Below are positions 15,401 to 25,790 of a DNA stretch of 64,000 nucleotides, piece after piece. The notes under the pieces are model-generated. The model was not told the DNA's origin, did not search any database, and saw only the letters and a list, made by a program, of their open reading frames with translations. Source of the stretch: Zerene cesonia. Taxonomy: Eukaryota; Arthropoda; Insecta; Lepidoptera; Pieridae. Numbering within the stretch: position 1 is the stretch's first letter; every line of letters begins with the position of its first letter. The stretch is from the NCBI RefSeq assembly GCF_012273895.1, contig NC_052113.1, positions 5,818,195 through 5,882,194 of the forward strand. The letters are read 5' to 3'. Position numbers and translations under genes: made by a program.

Positions 15401-18400
15401 TGACAAAAAATCTTATAATTTAGGATGCGATGTCTCAAGTACCTATAGAAGAAATTTTAATGGGTATGGCATCTCAAATATCGGAACGAGAGGATGCATT
15501 GCTATGCTCTGATGTAAGAGATAATCTATTTGGACCAATGGAATTTTCTCGAAGAGACCTTGGTGCGCTTAATATCATGAGAGGGAGGGATAACGGCTTA
15601 CCAGATTATAATACAGCAAGGTGACTAAATTTTTTTTTATTTGTTGTTACAATTATTTTTCTACAATATTGTACACATCATATAGTTTAATATTATGTAA
15701 AAAATATAAATAATTTCTTTTCTGTATTTCAGAACCTATTTCGGGCTCCCTAAGATAAAAACATTCAATGAAATAAACCCGCAATTATTTGAAGACAATC
15801 CAGATTTACTACAGAAATTGGTTCAAGTTTACAACGGACGACTCGATAATATAGATGTTTACATAGGTATACATTTACTATTATTTTCACATTTTTACAT
15901 ATAAATCAAATAATTTAAACGTATTAAATATTAAATAAATAAAAAGTATGCAGAAATGTTCTGATGACAATTCTCCTTTTTATTCATTTTTACTAGCTAT
16001 ATAAATATTTAAGAAAAAATTGTTCGTTTTTTGAAAGTTATCGCGCGAAAAAACACATCACATATTTAAAATATAATATATAAGTATTATTATTTTCATC
16101 CGATAAATACCTATATTTAATTTTCATAGGCGGTATGTTGGAATCGACGGGACATCCTGGAGAGTTGTTCAGAGCCATAATCATCGATCAATTTACTAGA
16201 ATACGAGACGGAGATAGATTCTGGTTTGAAAATGAAGCTAATGGGTAAGTGAAAATTAGAGTACGATAATGAACGAAGAATACGATTTTTAGAATATGTT
16301 TTATGTTATAATAAATAATACTGCAATTTTATTTTATACAAGAGATTATGATTGTCTTTGAATGGAATAGAGATTTGATTTTATTCGTTATTTTAAGTAT
16401 ATTTACTCGAGAGGAAATTGAGGAACTTCGCCGGATCACTCTCTGGGACGTCATAGTAAACAGTACAGCTGTTGGGCCCAGTGACATACAGCGAGACGTA
16501 TTCCACTGGAGTGAGGGAGACCCATGTCGGCAGCCTTATCAATTGAATGCTTCAAAACTACCGCCTTGTAAATATTTAAAGGGTTATGATTATTTTGAGG
16601 TATGTTTGTGGATATAATACAGATAAAATAATAATTTTATGCGTCTACCTCGTGACTTTTCATTTTAAAACGTTGAGTTATCAAAGTTTACACTGAATTG
16701 AAATAAAATGTAGCAATTGTTGATATACGGTGTGGTTAAACATAAAACAATAAGCCACAAAATGCAATAGAATTGTGCAATTCTTCCTCTTTTCTGAAGT
16801 CGGTTTAAATACGTAGCGGAGAATTTATAAATAACATCATATATTCATTTACACGCTTATTACCTCTGTAACTCCAGGATGGACGTGGCTTTTTTTCAAC
16901 CGACTTAAAAAAAAATTGTGTTTTATTATCACAGAATTTTAGACTGGGCGAACCGAAGTCCTATATTTATATTATGTTATATTACAGGGAAATGAATTCG
17001 CATACATCTACACATGTTTAATTTTGGCATTTGTACCAATTTTATGCGCTGGCGCCGCCTACGGAGTTGTCAAACTTCAAAATAGTAGAAGACGTAAACT
17101 TAAACTGCAACAAGAAAATATTAAGAATTCACAAAGCAAAGGTAAAATATCGTTATATTCGTGCAAAAATAAAAGATTATTTGATAATTAAAAGGATAAC
17201 CAGAATACGATAAAAATAAAACACCGTCGAAGGCCAATAAACTCATTAATTTAATTAGTTGGCAAAATACTCACAATATTTGAAATCACTGATCTCACAA
17301 CTATAAGCTGTACAAGGAATCCTCATTAAATTGTAGGCTATAATCATATCTGATTTCATTATGTTTGTTAATGTGTGTACTTAATATAAACTTGTACATC
17401 CGTATTTGAATATAAACAATATTAAGAACTTAACATGATAAGTAATGTTCATTTAATAATTGAATAAGTTTCATACATTTTTGATAAGGTTTTTTAGGTA
17501 TTATGACACATTCTATTAATGAAAATAGAACTTGAAAACAAATATATTTCTTTTTGCTTTACTTTGGAGTGTCTTCTTCAATCTATCTTCATTGTATTTT
17601 TTCAAGGATCTGTCGATAAGATGGTATGTCGTGAGTGGGTGCACGCTTCACACAAACGGCTAGTCAAGCTTCGTCTGGGACCCGAACCCGCGCTACACGT
17701 GACCGACCGCAAAGGGGATAAACTACGCACTGTGCCATTGGACCATACTGATCAATTCACTGTTATTGAAAGCCAGGTGAGACTAATTTTAATCTACATT
17801 GCAGTATGTTTAAAACCAATTCATTAATTTAGTATCTTATGAAAATAAAATATCTTTTTTTTTTTTAATTTTTTGTATATAGACTCAAACACAGATAATA
17901 TAATACAGTCTTAGATAATTCTCATGTTGACACTAATTTAGAACATGCCGATGTTACCATATTCACAGGAAAGTCACAACAAGCGTCCGTTAGTTCTTAT
18001 AAGGGTTCCGCGAGAGCACGACCTTGTTCTAGAAATGGACTCTGTGACGTCACGGAGGAAGTTCCTTCTCAAACTGGACACGTTCCTCTCGCAGCACAAG
18101 AAGACCTTGAATCTCACACAGGTTTGTTATTTATAGCAAGTGAAAATTACATAATTTATGTAATTGAAAAAAAAACTGCGAAACATAACAGCACGCTCTA
18201 AAATGCTGCTCACTTAAAAATCTTTTCTTAAACCTACAAAATATCATCAGCAATGTTTTTGAATGAAACAAACGATTTGGAAATATTGCAAATCAATATT
18301 TTTTTTCATTCACCATTCCTTAATTTCTGTTTGAGCAAAGGTGATGTGGATAATATGTATGTTTACATATTTACGAATACATATAAATTAAAAATCATTT

Positions 18401-21400
18401 ATTTCTTACAAGCTCGCCTGGTTTCGAAACCCCCGACTGTTTAATTTATGCCCAAGGTCATTACTGAGCGCCACTATACTGATCACAAGCCACTGTATAT
18501 TATTACATAAATTTATCTTTTAAAGTTCCCATTAATATAGTATATAAGATATCGTCCCGAAGACTATTACAACTTATTACGTATTATTTGAAGGCGGTCC
18601 GTGAAAACATTCTAACATCAGCAGAGACAAGAGAGCGTCGTCAAAGGAAACTTGAGCATTTCTTCAGAGAAGCGTACGCCATTACGTTTGGCTTGGCGCC
18701 CGGAGAGAAACGGCGCAGGAATGAAGATGCTGATCCTGAGGTGAGATATTGAATTGGGGAAAGAAAAATAATTATTCAAAATTAATTTATCTCGGGTCAC
18801 CTTGATGTTATCTATGCTATGTAATTGACCTAACTAAATTGAATTGTATCTATCCTAGTCGAAAATATATACCTTGTAAGATTTTAAAATTTCTCTTCTT
18901 GACAGTTGTAAGATTTTTAAAGTAAAAAGAGATGATTAAATTTACAGACCTATTAATCGTTTCTATTGTTAATTATAATTATAAAAATCGAATTATTTAC
19001 AAACATAAATATGAAGTTTGCTTTTTCGGTCTAGTCGATTGTTATGAGGACATCTTTATCAAAGAGTGAATTTGCAAGTGCGCTCGGGATGAAAGCCGAT
19101 GCAGTTTTTGTTAAGAAAATGTTCAACATTGTAGACAAGGATGGCGATGGAAGAATTTCATTCCAGGTAATGTACATAAAAGGACAAAAATTACGTAGTA
19201 GTAGATCGAAAGACTGAAACACAAAATCACTCTCATATAGTATGACTAAAAAATTTGTCAAATTTACAGGAATTCCTAGATACAGTGGTACTATTTTCCC
19301 GCGGTGCTACAGATGATAAATTGCGTATAATATTCGATATGTGTGACAACGACAGAAACGGAGTTATAGATAAAGAAGAACTTAGCGAGATGTTGAGATC
19401 GCTCGTGGAAATTGCTAGAACCACTTCGCTTAGGGATGAACATGTCACTGAATTGATTGATGGAATGTTCTCTGTAAGTGATTCCTTTTATTTGTTAAAT
19501 GAAATAGGAACATGAACGAGTAAATGTATAATCAATTAAAGCAAACAATTCACATAAGTAACATTTATTAAAAACTGGAAGCTCGTCCGGGCTTCGTCCG
19601 GATAGCAACAATTCTGTTTTATACCAAGGGAGCATTTAAGCGGGATAAAAAGTATCCTATCACTCAAGTCAGATCATACCCTGTCTGTATACCAAATTTC
19701 ATCAAAATCCGTTCAGTAGTTTCAGCGTGATTGACGGACAAACATTCAAACAAATAAAATTTCACATTTATAATATTAATGTGATAAATCATAACCAACA
19801 AATTTTCAAGAAAGCAGACAGCATCGTGTTTAGTAATGAATATTATTTACTTTGATAGTAACTTATTTATTTTAAGGACGCTGGTCTCAAACACAAGGAA
19901 CACCTAACATATTCCGACTTTAAACTTATGATGAAGGAATACAAAGGAGAGTTTGTGGCGATCGGTCTCGATTGTAAGGGCGCTAAACAAAACTTTCTAG
20001 ATACTTCTACTAACGTCGCAAGAATGACTAGTTTCCATATTGAACCCTCCATGGAACAATCTCGGTAACAGGACCTATCCCTATTTTTTTTAAATTATCC
20101 TAGTTACTTTGTAAATTTAAAAATTTATTGTACTGGATAAAGGCCAATCTTACTATTTTAAATTGTATTACGTAAAATTTCATAAGTTTTTTCTTCGTTG
20201 ATGAATTGACGGCTAATCTAAATTTTGACTTTCAGGCACTGGCTCCTTCTAAAATGGGATTATTTAACGACATTCCTAGAGGAAAACAGACAAAACATAT
20301 TCTATCTGTTCATATTCTACGTCGTTACTATCGGTCTATTCGTTGAAAGATTCGCGCATTATTCTTTCATGTCGGAACATTTGGACTTGAGACACATCAT
20401 GGGAGTCGGTATCGCGATCACAAGAGGCTCAGCGGCGTCTTTGTCTTTCTGTTATAGTTTGTTGTTGTTGACTATGTCCAGGAACTTATTGACCAAATTG
20501 AAGGTAAGAAGCAAGATTATTTTGTATGTTTAAAGTGACATTTTAATAATACAATTTTTTTATTTCCTCGTTGAATTTGTTGAATGGGTAAAAAAGATAC
20601 CTATTATTAAAAACGGGCAAGAATATTATATAATTAATTTAATGCTGCTCCTAAATTCGAAATGTTATGTATGTTGTTTTTTATATACTCCTTGTCAAGT
20701 TTAATTTTCAGATTATTAAAAGTTTTTTCAAATACCAATGAATAAATGGACCCCATTCGACCGTTTCTTATGTTAAATTACAACTTTTTATCGTACCGTA
20801 CACAAGGAATTAGGCTCAATTTCAACTTTGTTCCATTGTATTCTAGGAATTCAGTATCCAACAGTACATCCCGCTGGACTCCAGCATCCAGTTCCACAAG
20901 ATCGTGGCGTGCACCGCTCTCTTCTTCTCGCTCCTCCACACCGCTGGCCACTTGGTCAACTTCTACCACGTGTCTACTCAGCCGGTCGAAAACTTGCGCT
21001 GTCTCACTAAGGAGGTGCATTTCACTTCGGATTTCCGACCTGGCATTACTTATTGGGTGTTCCAGACTGTTACTGGTAAGGTTACTTTTTATTGAACATA
21101 GCTCTTTTTGTGACAAGTACGTTGGTTTTAATATACTAGTCACTCCTTACATGTCTGCTTGGTTGACCCAGGATAAGATGTGAATTTTCAGTTTTGAAAG
21201 TGGTTTCAAAGCATATAATATTATTGTAGGTGATATTATTTTATTTTGACTTATAGCTTACTGGGTAAACCGAATTCTATTATTTCTTTTTTTATTTGAA
21301 AGCTGATATCTCCCATTTAAATGTTGTCCAATTCTGACAACATAAAGGCTTTTATATTAAATCGTGTGTTGTGAAACACCGAATATCTGCCGCGATATTC

Positions 21401-24400
21401 AGCACGCAGTGTAACGTAAAGTCACCCACGGAAATATGAAGTATCCGCGTACCTCGAGCAATGTAGAGCGCCTGTCCGCAGGCGTGACGGGCGTGGCGCT
21501 GTTCACGCTGATGTGCGCGATATTCGTGTTCGCGCACCCGACGGTCCGCGCGCGCGCCTACCCGTGGTTCTGGCGCGCGCACTCGCTGCACGCGGCGCTG
21601 TACGCGCTGTGCCTCGTGCACGGCCTCGCGCGCCTCACCGGCCCGCCCCGTTTCTGGATCTTCTTCTTGGGACCCGCCGTTATTTATATATTGGACAAGG
21701 TTGGTGTTGTTGGGCTTAGTGCTTTATCTTTTTTAATGACTGTATTTCTATACGACTCGATAAAGAAACTTACAAACTTGTTGTGCTAATGATCTTACGG
21801 GTGTTAACGTTTACCATGTTGATATTTTTTAATATGATGTTCCTCATTCCTCATTCTTTCGTTTTTCGGATTTCTGTTAAAATCGACGATTTCTGTCAAG
21901 CTATCTTATTTTTATGATAATTTCTAATAGTGCTACTTGTTTGCTTAAAACTAAATAACAATGTGTAAGGACTAAACAATTTAATTTATTTATTGTATAC
22001 TTCATTACAATCTCAATATTTATAGTGTATAACTCATTGTATATCTACAGGTGGTGTCATTGCGTACAGAATATTTGGCATTAGATGTATTAGAAACAGA
22101 AATGCTTCCATCGGACGTTATTAAAATTAAGTTCTACCGACCACCAAATCTAAAGTATTTATCAGGTGAGAATAATATTTCATGCATTTTCTTCAAGATT
22201 TAAGAAAGATTAAAAGATTCATCATATAGAATTAAGCAACATCAATAATAATGCTATTCACTAAGAAATACAAAACCAGTTGAGGGTCCAAAGAATTAAA
22301 TATTACTGTTCTTAAGTTTGAAATAACTGACTTACGAATTGAAAAAGTATGTCCTTTTTATATTTTATTCTAATATTTTAGGCCAATGGGTTCGTCTATC
22401 GTGTACGGCGTTCAAAAAAGAGGAATATCACTCCTTCACATTGACATCAGCTCCGCACGAGAATTTCCTCTCGTGTCACATCAAAGCCCAGGGACCGTGG
22501 ACTTGGAAACTGAGAAACTACTTCGATCCTTGCAATTATAATCCGGAAAATCAACCAAAAATTAGGTTAGTTTAAAACTTTTTTTTAAATAACCGTTACG
22601 CAAAGAACCAATTCTGATGTTTATGAATAACAACCATGTATGTGAGTAACATAGATATTTTTCATCCGAAAAGATGATTAGATTAGATCAGATTTAAATT
22701 TATATATTTTTATTCAGATTCAAAACAAGTATTTTAATATCCAATAAGATCAAAACAATTTCAAGTTTTAACAAAGGTTTAAGTTCCTTAAATGTCTGCT
22801 TAGAACGAATAAAATGGAACATTGGTTAGATTTAAAACAGTTCATTTAGTGAGTTCAAACTAATAAACATTTAGTTAGGAAATTCATTCTTCAGTGGTCA
22901 AGGACACAGGGCGGTCACTTGACCAATACCATTATACACCCCATTAGTTCTCACCTTCACCGTCTTACGAAATATATTTGCAATAATAAATTATGAATAA
23001 TTATCGTACCTCACACATATCAAAATATTATTTAACTTGTTGAAAATTATGTCATGTAAATATTTGTAAGATTTCGTGACAACTTGGCGATGGCTACTTT
23101 ATGTAATTCGGTTTCTAAATATTTATTTCTTAATACTGAATAACTGTGAAAACTGTTGACCGTTTGCAACATTAGAGGAACTTTTGAAAGAGTTATTTTA
23201 TATTATTTGATTGTTGATATTTGTAAATAAAAATAATTTCCATTGGCAATGAAACGAAATATTGCAAATTTATTTTTGATCAAGTGTTTTGAAAGATACC
23301 AATAACCAAAACATTTAGAATAATTTCCGAAACGCGACATATTGTCGTTTATTATAAGTATTTTTACAGTAATTATTCGGATATAAGAACATGTAATTAT
23401 ACGTTTACGCATATTTGATAGAAATAAAAATACTTTTTTGTTTATCGATTAGTCCGTATATTTCGCCGAAAACATCTCACGTTTCATAAAATCCTTCTAC
23501 GATCTATAACAAAAAACAACATTTTAATAACTATCGAAATCGGTGCAGCCATACGCGTGACGCAGTGACCAAGGGAAACCGGGATTCATTTTGATGTATA
23601 GAGGTGTCTGTATACAGGATACAAGGTCCATTCGGCGGCGGGAACCAGGACTGGTATAAATTCGAAGTAGCGGTGATGGTGGGCGGCGGCATCGGAGTCA
23701 CTCCATACGCTTCCATACTCAACGACCTGGTGTTCGGGACGTCTACCAATAGGTACTCTGGTGTGGCGTGTAAGAAAGTGAGTTTAGTTTAATATCTATG
23801 TAATTATATTATGTTATTAATCACCTTATTGGAATGGACTACATTTCTAAATCTGAAACTGTCTAAATGTACTTAATTTTTTTTTCTTTTTTGAAAAGAA
23901 ACTTTGAATATAAACTATTAAGTCTCATATTTCGCACTGAAGCAGTGACAAAAACAATTTATCTAATCCATGGTTCTTAAACAATGCTACCTTCAAACAA
24001 CTTTTCAGTGTATACCATCCGTAACATTTAGCCCAAAAATATATCAAAAACTTTAAATAATAATATTTTGGGATTGGGATTTGGTACATCTTCTATAAAA
24101 TAAAAATATTGTATGCATTATATGCTGTAAAAACACAATGGCACGTTTTCGTTAAAAACCGTCTATAATTATCCACATAAAACTTCTGACTACATAATTG
24201 AGCCTCGTTTTTCCACCGGAGGACCTCCCTCAAACACACATTAACACCATAATCATAAAATAGACCATTACACTTTCGTCTAAAAACCGATCCCAGTAAA
24301 AAAACTTTCTCTGCCTTGCTTTCGTCTAAAAACCGTACTCCGGCAGGTGTACTTCCTGTGGATCTGTCCGTCGCACAAGCACTTCGAGTGGTTCATCGAC

Positions 24401-25708
24401 GTGCTGCGCGACGTGGAGCGCAAGGACGTCACCAGCGTGCTCGAGATACACATCTTCATAACGCAGTTCTTCCACAAGTTCGACCTGCGGACCACTATGC
24501 TGGTGAATGCCGTTGTTTATTTGTTTATTACGGATTATAATTTTGATTAAGGAAAATCCATATATTAACATGGGCATGGTTTTGTGAGATTTGAAAGATA
24601 TAAAGTTAGGAAAAAGATAATCCATACCATATGATTTGGAGTTACTGTATTTGGAAATCTCTCACTTTAGCAAATTTCGATGGATTTGTTTTTTTTATTA
24701 ATTCCAGGTGCATTTCGTTTCATCTGGAAAATCATTTGCAGAACCAGCCATAATATCCCTTTTTGTGTGCGTCATCCAACTGTGTTATAACTGAAAGTAA
24801 TAAACTTAAGCACTTTATTTTCAGAATCAGACAATATTACCTGGCTACTACATTTTTAATTTATATATAAAATTCTTTCCTTTACAAAAGTCCTTCATTT
24901 CAAATACCAAATATACCTACTCTTGATATAAATGTATTTTTTATATCTTATAATTTGTTTATAACAATTGCAGTACATCTGCGAGAACCACTTCCAGCGT
25001 CTCTCTCGCACGTCCATGTTCACGGGGCTGAAGGCCGTGAACCACTTCGGCCGACCCGACATGTCCTCCTTCCTCAAGTTCGTGCAGAAGAAACACAGCT
25101 ATGTAAGTAGTTATTGTTTCTTTATATGGATATATTTAGAAGCAAGTTTTTAGTTCCCGTTTCCATTGAATACGTATTTTATTTGAATTTAATTCAGAAG
25201 ATCCAGAAGTCAAAAGAAATGTAGGTATAAAAATTTGTTTTGATAACCAACAAGCGTTCTCAGAGACGACAGTGAAAGAATCATAAAAGTTTGGAAAACA
25301 GTGCTCTCTTACTTCATCCAGAGACAGACATTGAACTCTCTTTACGTTGGAAATCTCTACCTTTTATTAAGATTTTTTGTAAGTTAAAGAGTTGTAAATA
25401 CGATAACCCCCTCCGTGTTGGTTGCTACATACTTTCCAAATGTCACATTTCGGCACCTTTCAGATATATAATAAAATACACTGTTCCATGATTGAACTAA
25501 CCTCTTATTACATATATTACCATTATTATTTCAGTTTTATTTGTAACAAATATTAAACAATCCCATACAATTGAACAAGGTATCAAAGATCGGCGTGTTC
25601 TCTTGCGGGCCGCGTCCTCTCACCAAGTCGATAATGTCGGCGTGCGAGCAGGTCAACCGCACGCGCCGGCTGCCTTACTTCATACACCACTTTGAGAACT
25701 TTGGCTGA
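329..25708 (+). CDS. Duox: Dual oxidase (Duox), complete coding region, 28 coding exons, 1495 residues
   Basis: Membrane NADPH oxidase that takes electrons from cytosolic NADPH through FAD and two haems to oxygen on the outer face, giving hydrogen peroxide; in insects it serves gut immunity and cuticle cross-linking. Coding exons: 329-407, 8119-8190, 10589-10750, 11351-11538, 13867-13950, 14310-14424, 14644-14810, 15020-15256, 15424-15620, 15733-15866, 16130-16244, 16398-16599, 16988-17141, 17607-17776, 17969-18121, 18594-18740, 19035-19166, 19270-19473, 19877-20064, 20236-20503, 20847-21075, 21482-21699, 22051-22165, 22382-22565, 23618-23777, 24347-24502, 24974-25102, 25580-25708. All introns are GT-AG, phases agree throughout, and the sum is 4488 nt with one terminal TGA. 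The length is close to the roughly 1500-residue insect norm. Domain order is signal peptide, peroxidase-like, TM1, PH-like linker, EF-hands, six-TM core, FAD, NADPH. No frameshift or internal stop was seen. Individual boundaries could shift by a few bases. Confidence 0.96.
6193..6240. repeat. Fragment of a lepidopteran dispersed repeat ('caaccgacttc' type)
   Basis: The stretch begins 'tcaaccgacttcaaaaaagg' and continues into a T-rich run. The same core occurs in opposite orientations around 16797 and 16898. This motif is common in moth and butterfly introns, usually as the end of short non-autonomous elements. Confidence 0.55.
7336..7374. repeat. Perfect 14-bp-arm hairpin
   Basis: The left arm 'ctcggggatgtaag' (7336-7349) and right arm 'cttacatccccgag' (7361-7374) are exact reverse complements around an 11-nt loop. 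It lies just upstream of a retrotransposon tail and may be part of that insertion. Confidence 0.85.
7421..7615 (+). mobile_element. 3' tail of a lepidopteran non-LTR retrotransposon
   Basis: The stretch contains 'ccactgctcgaaatggtgaa', 'aaaacatcgtgaggaaatcg', 'ctgccaacccgcactg', 'gtagcgtggtggattatggc' and a 3' terminal 'gatgatgacgat' repeat, the familiar tail of a widespread lepidopteran LINE. There is no coding part; it is a 5'-truncated copy. A related copy in reverse orientation is at 28311-28535. Confidence 0.7.
8119..16599 (+). CDS. Duox: Duox exons 2-12: extracellular peroxidase-like domain (about residues 27-584)
   Basis: These eleven exons encode the animal haem-peroxidase-like ectodomain: GSRLTRKTPASYADGVY (exon 3), AFFGQVVTGEIV and SGCPIE (exons 3-4), RAAYDRNTGQSPN (exon 4), QITSWIDGSFVYSTSEAW (exon 5), GDPRTNQNPAMVTFG followed by LLMRWHNVVA (exon 7), ALNIMRGRDNGLPDYNTAR (exon 9) and the LFRAIIIDQFTRIRDGDRFW stretch (exon 11). 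H257 in RWHN aligns with the proximal haem histidine of peroxidases. At the distal site, where true peroxidases carry Asp-His, this protein reads Thr-Gly (T109-G110). DUOX proteins are known to lack that pair, so the domain may not be a classical peroxidase. The domain faces outward and is thought to contact DuoxA. Exons 6 to 12 are packed within 2.3 kb, whereas exons 1 to 5 are spread over 13.6 kb. Confidence 0.95.
8191..10588 (+). other. Duox: Duox intron 2 (2.4 kb)
   Basis: AT-rich intron without recognisable exons. I see no repeat with clear boundaries in it. A CpG-containing stretch near 9790-9960 is not distinctive enough to call. Confidence 0.75.
10764..10922 (+). mobile_element. Dispersed short repeat directly after Duox exon 3
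   Basis: It starts 'aactagcggtctgccccggc' only 14 bases past the exon 3 donor and ends 'tactatagtatagattt'. The internal 'tcaaatcggaccagtagttc' and 'caaacaaacaaacaaac' segments are typical of a very common insect repeat. Related copies are at about 19580-19790, 51031-51231 and 56229-56400. Confidence 0.65.
11095..11250 (+). mobile_element. Possible tRNA-derived SINE fragment
   Basis: The sequence 'cctgggttcgatcccctgtg' looks like a tRNA B box (GGTTCGAtCCC) followed by 150 bases of unique-looking body and an AT-rich end. No clear A box was found, so this is a truncated or decayed copy at best. Confidence 0.4.
11539..13866 (+). other. Duox: Duox intron 4 (2.3 kb)
   Basis: AT-rich intron. Nothing coding and no bounded repeat recognised. 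Confidence 0.75.
16797..16906. mobile_element. Small element with 9-bp terminal inverted repeats in Duox intron 12
   Basis: It begins 'aagtcggtt' and ends 'aaccgactt', an exact inverted pair bounding 110 bases of non-coding sequence. The ends match the repeat family seen at 6193. The size and inverted ends suggest a short non-autonomous DNA element; target-site duplications are not clear. Confidence 0.5.
16988..17141 (+). CDS. Duox: Duox exon 13: first transmembrane segment
   Basis: This exon encodes residues 585-635. Residues about 589-612 (AYIYTCLILAFVPILCAGAA and following) form a single membrane helix. It is followed by a basic stop-transfer and cytosolic run (NSRRRKLKLQQENIK). The helix joins the outer peroxidase-like domain to the intracellular calcium-sensing part, the extra TM that separates DUOX from NOX1-4. 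The acceptor is 'attacag' and the donor is 'aaag|gtaaaa'. Confidence 0.93.
17607..20064 (+). CDS. Duox: Duox exons 14-19: PH-like linker and EF-hand calcium-binding region (residues 636-966)
   Basis: Exons 14-16 encode a basic, structured cytosolic linker (VKLRLGPEPALHVTDRKGDK and KRPLVLIRVPREHD) that matches the PH-like domain of DUOX. Two canonical EF-hand loops follow. Loop one, DKDGDGRISFQE, residues 826-837, is split across the exon 17/18 junction. Loop two, DNDRNGVIDKEE, residues 862-873, lies in exon 18. Both have acidic residues at the coordinating positions and glycine at position 6, so calcium binding is expected and explains calcium-triggered activity. A third, degenerate hand-like stretch (DAGLKHKEHLTYSDF) opens exon 19. 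Confidence 0.94.
19580..19790 (+). mobile_element. Dispersed short repeat in Duox intron 18
   Basis: The stretch contains 'gggataaaaagtatcctatc', 'taccaaatttcatcaaaatc', 'cgttcagtagtttcagcgtg' and ends 'tttataatattaatgtg'. This is the standard body and tail of a repeat found throughout Lepidoptera. It has no coding capacity. Confidence 0.7.
20236..21699 (+). CDS. Duox: Duox exons 20-22: six-helix ferric-reductase core with haem histidines
   Basis: These exons encode residues 967-1205. Helices are visible at about 987-1003 (NIFYLFIFYVVTIGLFV), 1021-1046, 1073-1095, 1133-1151 and 1166-1185. The haem ligand pairs have exact NOX spacing: H1073-x13-H1087 (exon 21) and H1166-x12-H1179 (exon 22). 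They hold two stacked haems that carry electrons across the membrane. Exon 22 is strikingly GC-rich (about 70% by eye against roughly 30% around it). Its donor, 'gacaag|gttggt', is weak, but the reading frame into exon 23 is seamless. Confidence 0.95.
21285..21352. repeat. Repeat fragment ('tttatttgaaagctga' type)
   Basis: The sequence 'tttatttgaaagctgatatc' with downstream 'ttgtccaattctgacaacat' is matched by 46764-46850 ('tttatttgaaagctaaggcc' then 'tccagttctaaaaatttgg'). Two diverged copies in one window support a dispersed family. Confidence 0.5.
22051..25708 (+). CDS. Duox: Duox exons 23-28: FAD- and NADPH-binding dehydrogenase domain and stop
   Basis: These exons encode residues 1206-1495. 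The FAD site is H1260-S-F-T-L-T-S-A-P, with Ser replacing the Pro of the usual HPFT. Next come GPFGGG (1308-1313), the NADPH pyrophosphate loop GGGIGVTP (1327-1334), FLWICPSHKHFEWF in exon 26, and C1462-G-P close to the end. The C terminus is FENFG followed by TGA at 25706-25708; an aromatic C terminus is normal for the family. The last acceptor (ttgaacaag) has a poor pyrimidine tract. Exons 25-28 use mostly G/C third positions, unlike the peroxidase exons. Confidence 0.95.
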
Positions 25709-25790
25709 AAAATTTATCTTGGCGGGTCTAGCTTGCATAATTAAAATGATTATATAATAAACTTTGTGTTTTTAATTAACATCACAGCTG
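25709..25790 (+). terminator. Duox: Duox 3' UTR with polyadenylation signal
   Basis: A canonical AATAAA lies at 25756-25761, 48 bases after the stop, followed by a T/GT-rich stretch (ctttgtgttttt). This fits a very short 3' UTR. A second AATAAA at 26368-26373, also followed by T-rich and GTGTGG sequence, could serve a longer transcript form. Confidence 0.6.

Noticed and set aside
20746..21183. 145-codon + frame and 121-codon - frame over the same stretch
   Set aside because: Both are shadows of Duox exon 21. The true frame carries H1073-x13-H1087 and joins its neighbours.
21352..21621. Arg-rich 89-codon frame on the minus strand
   Set aside because: Antisense shadow of GC-rich Duox exon 22; composition follows from the CpG-rich coding strand.
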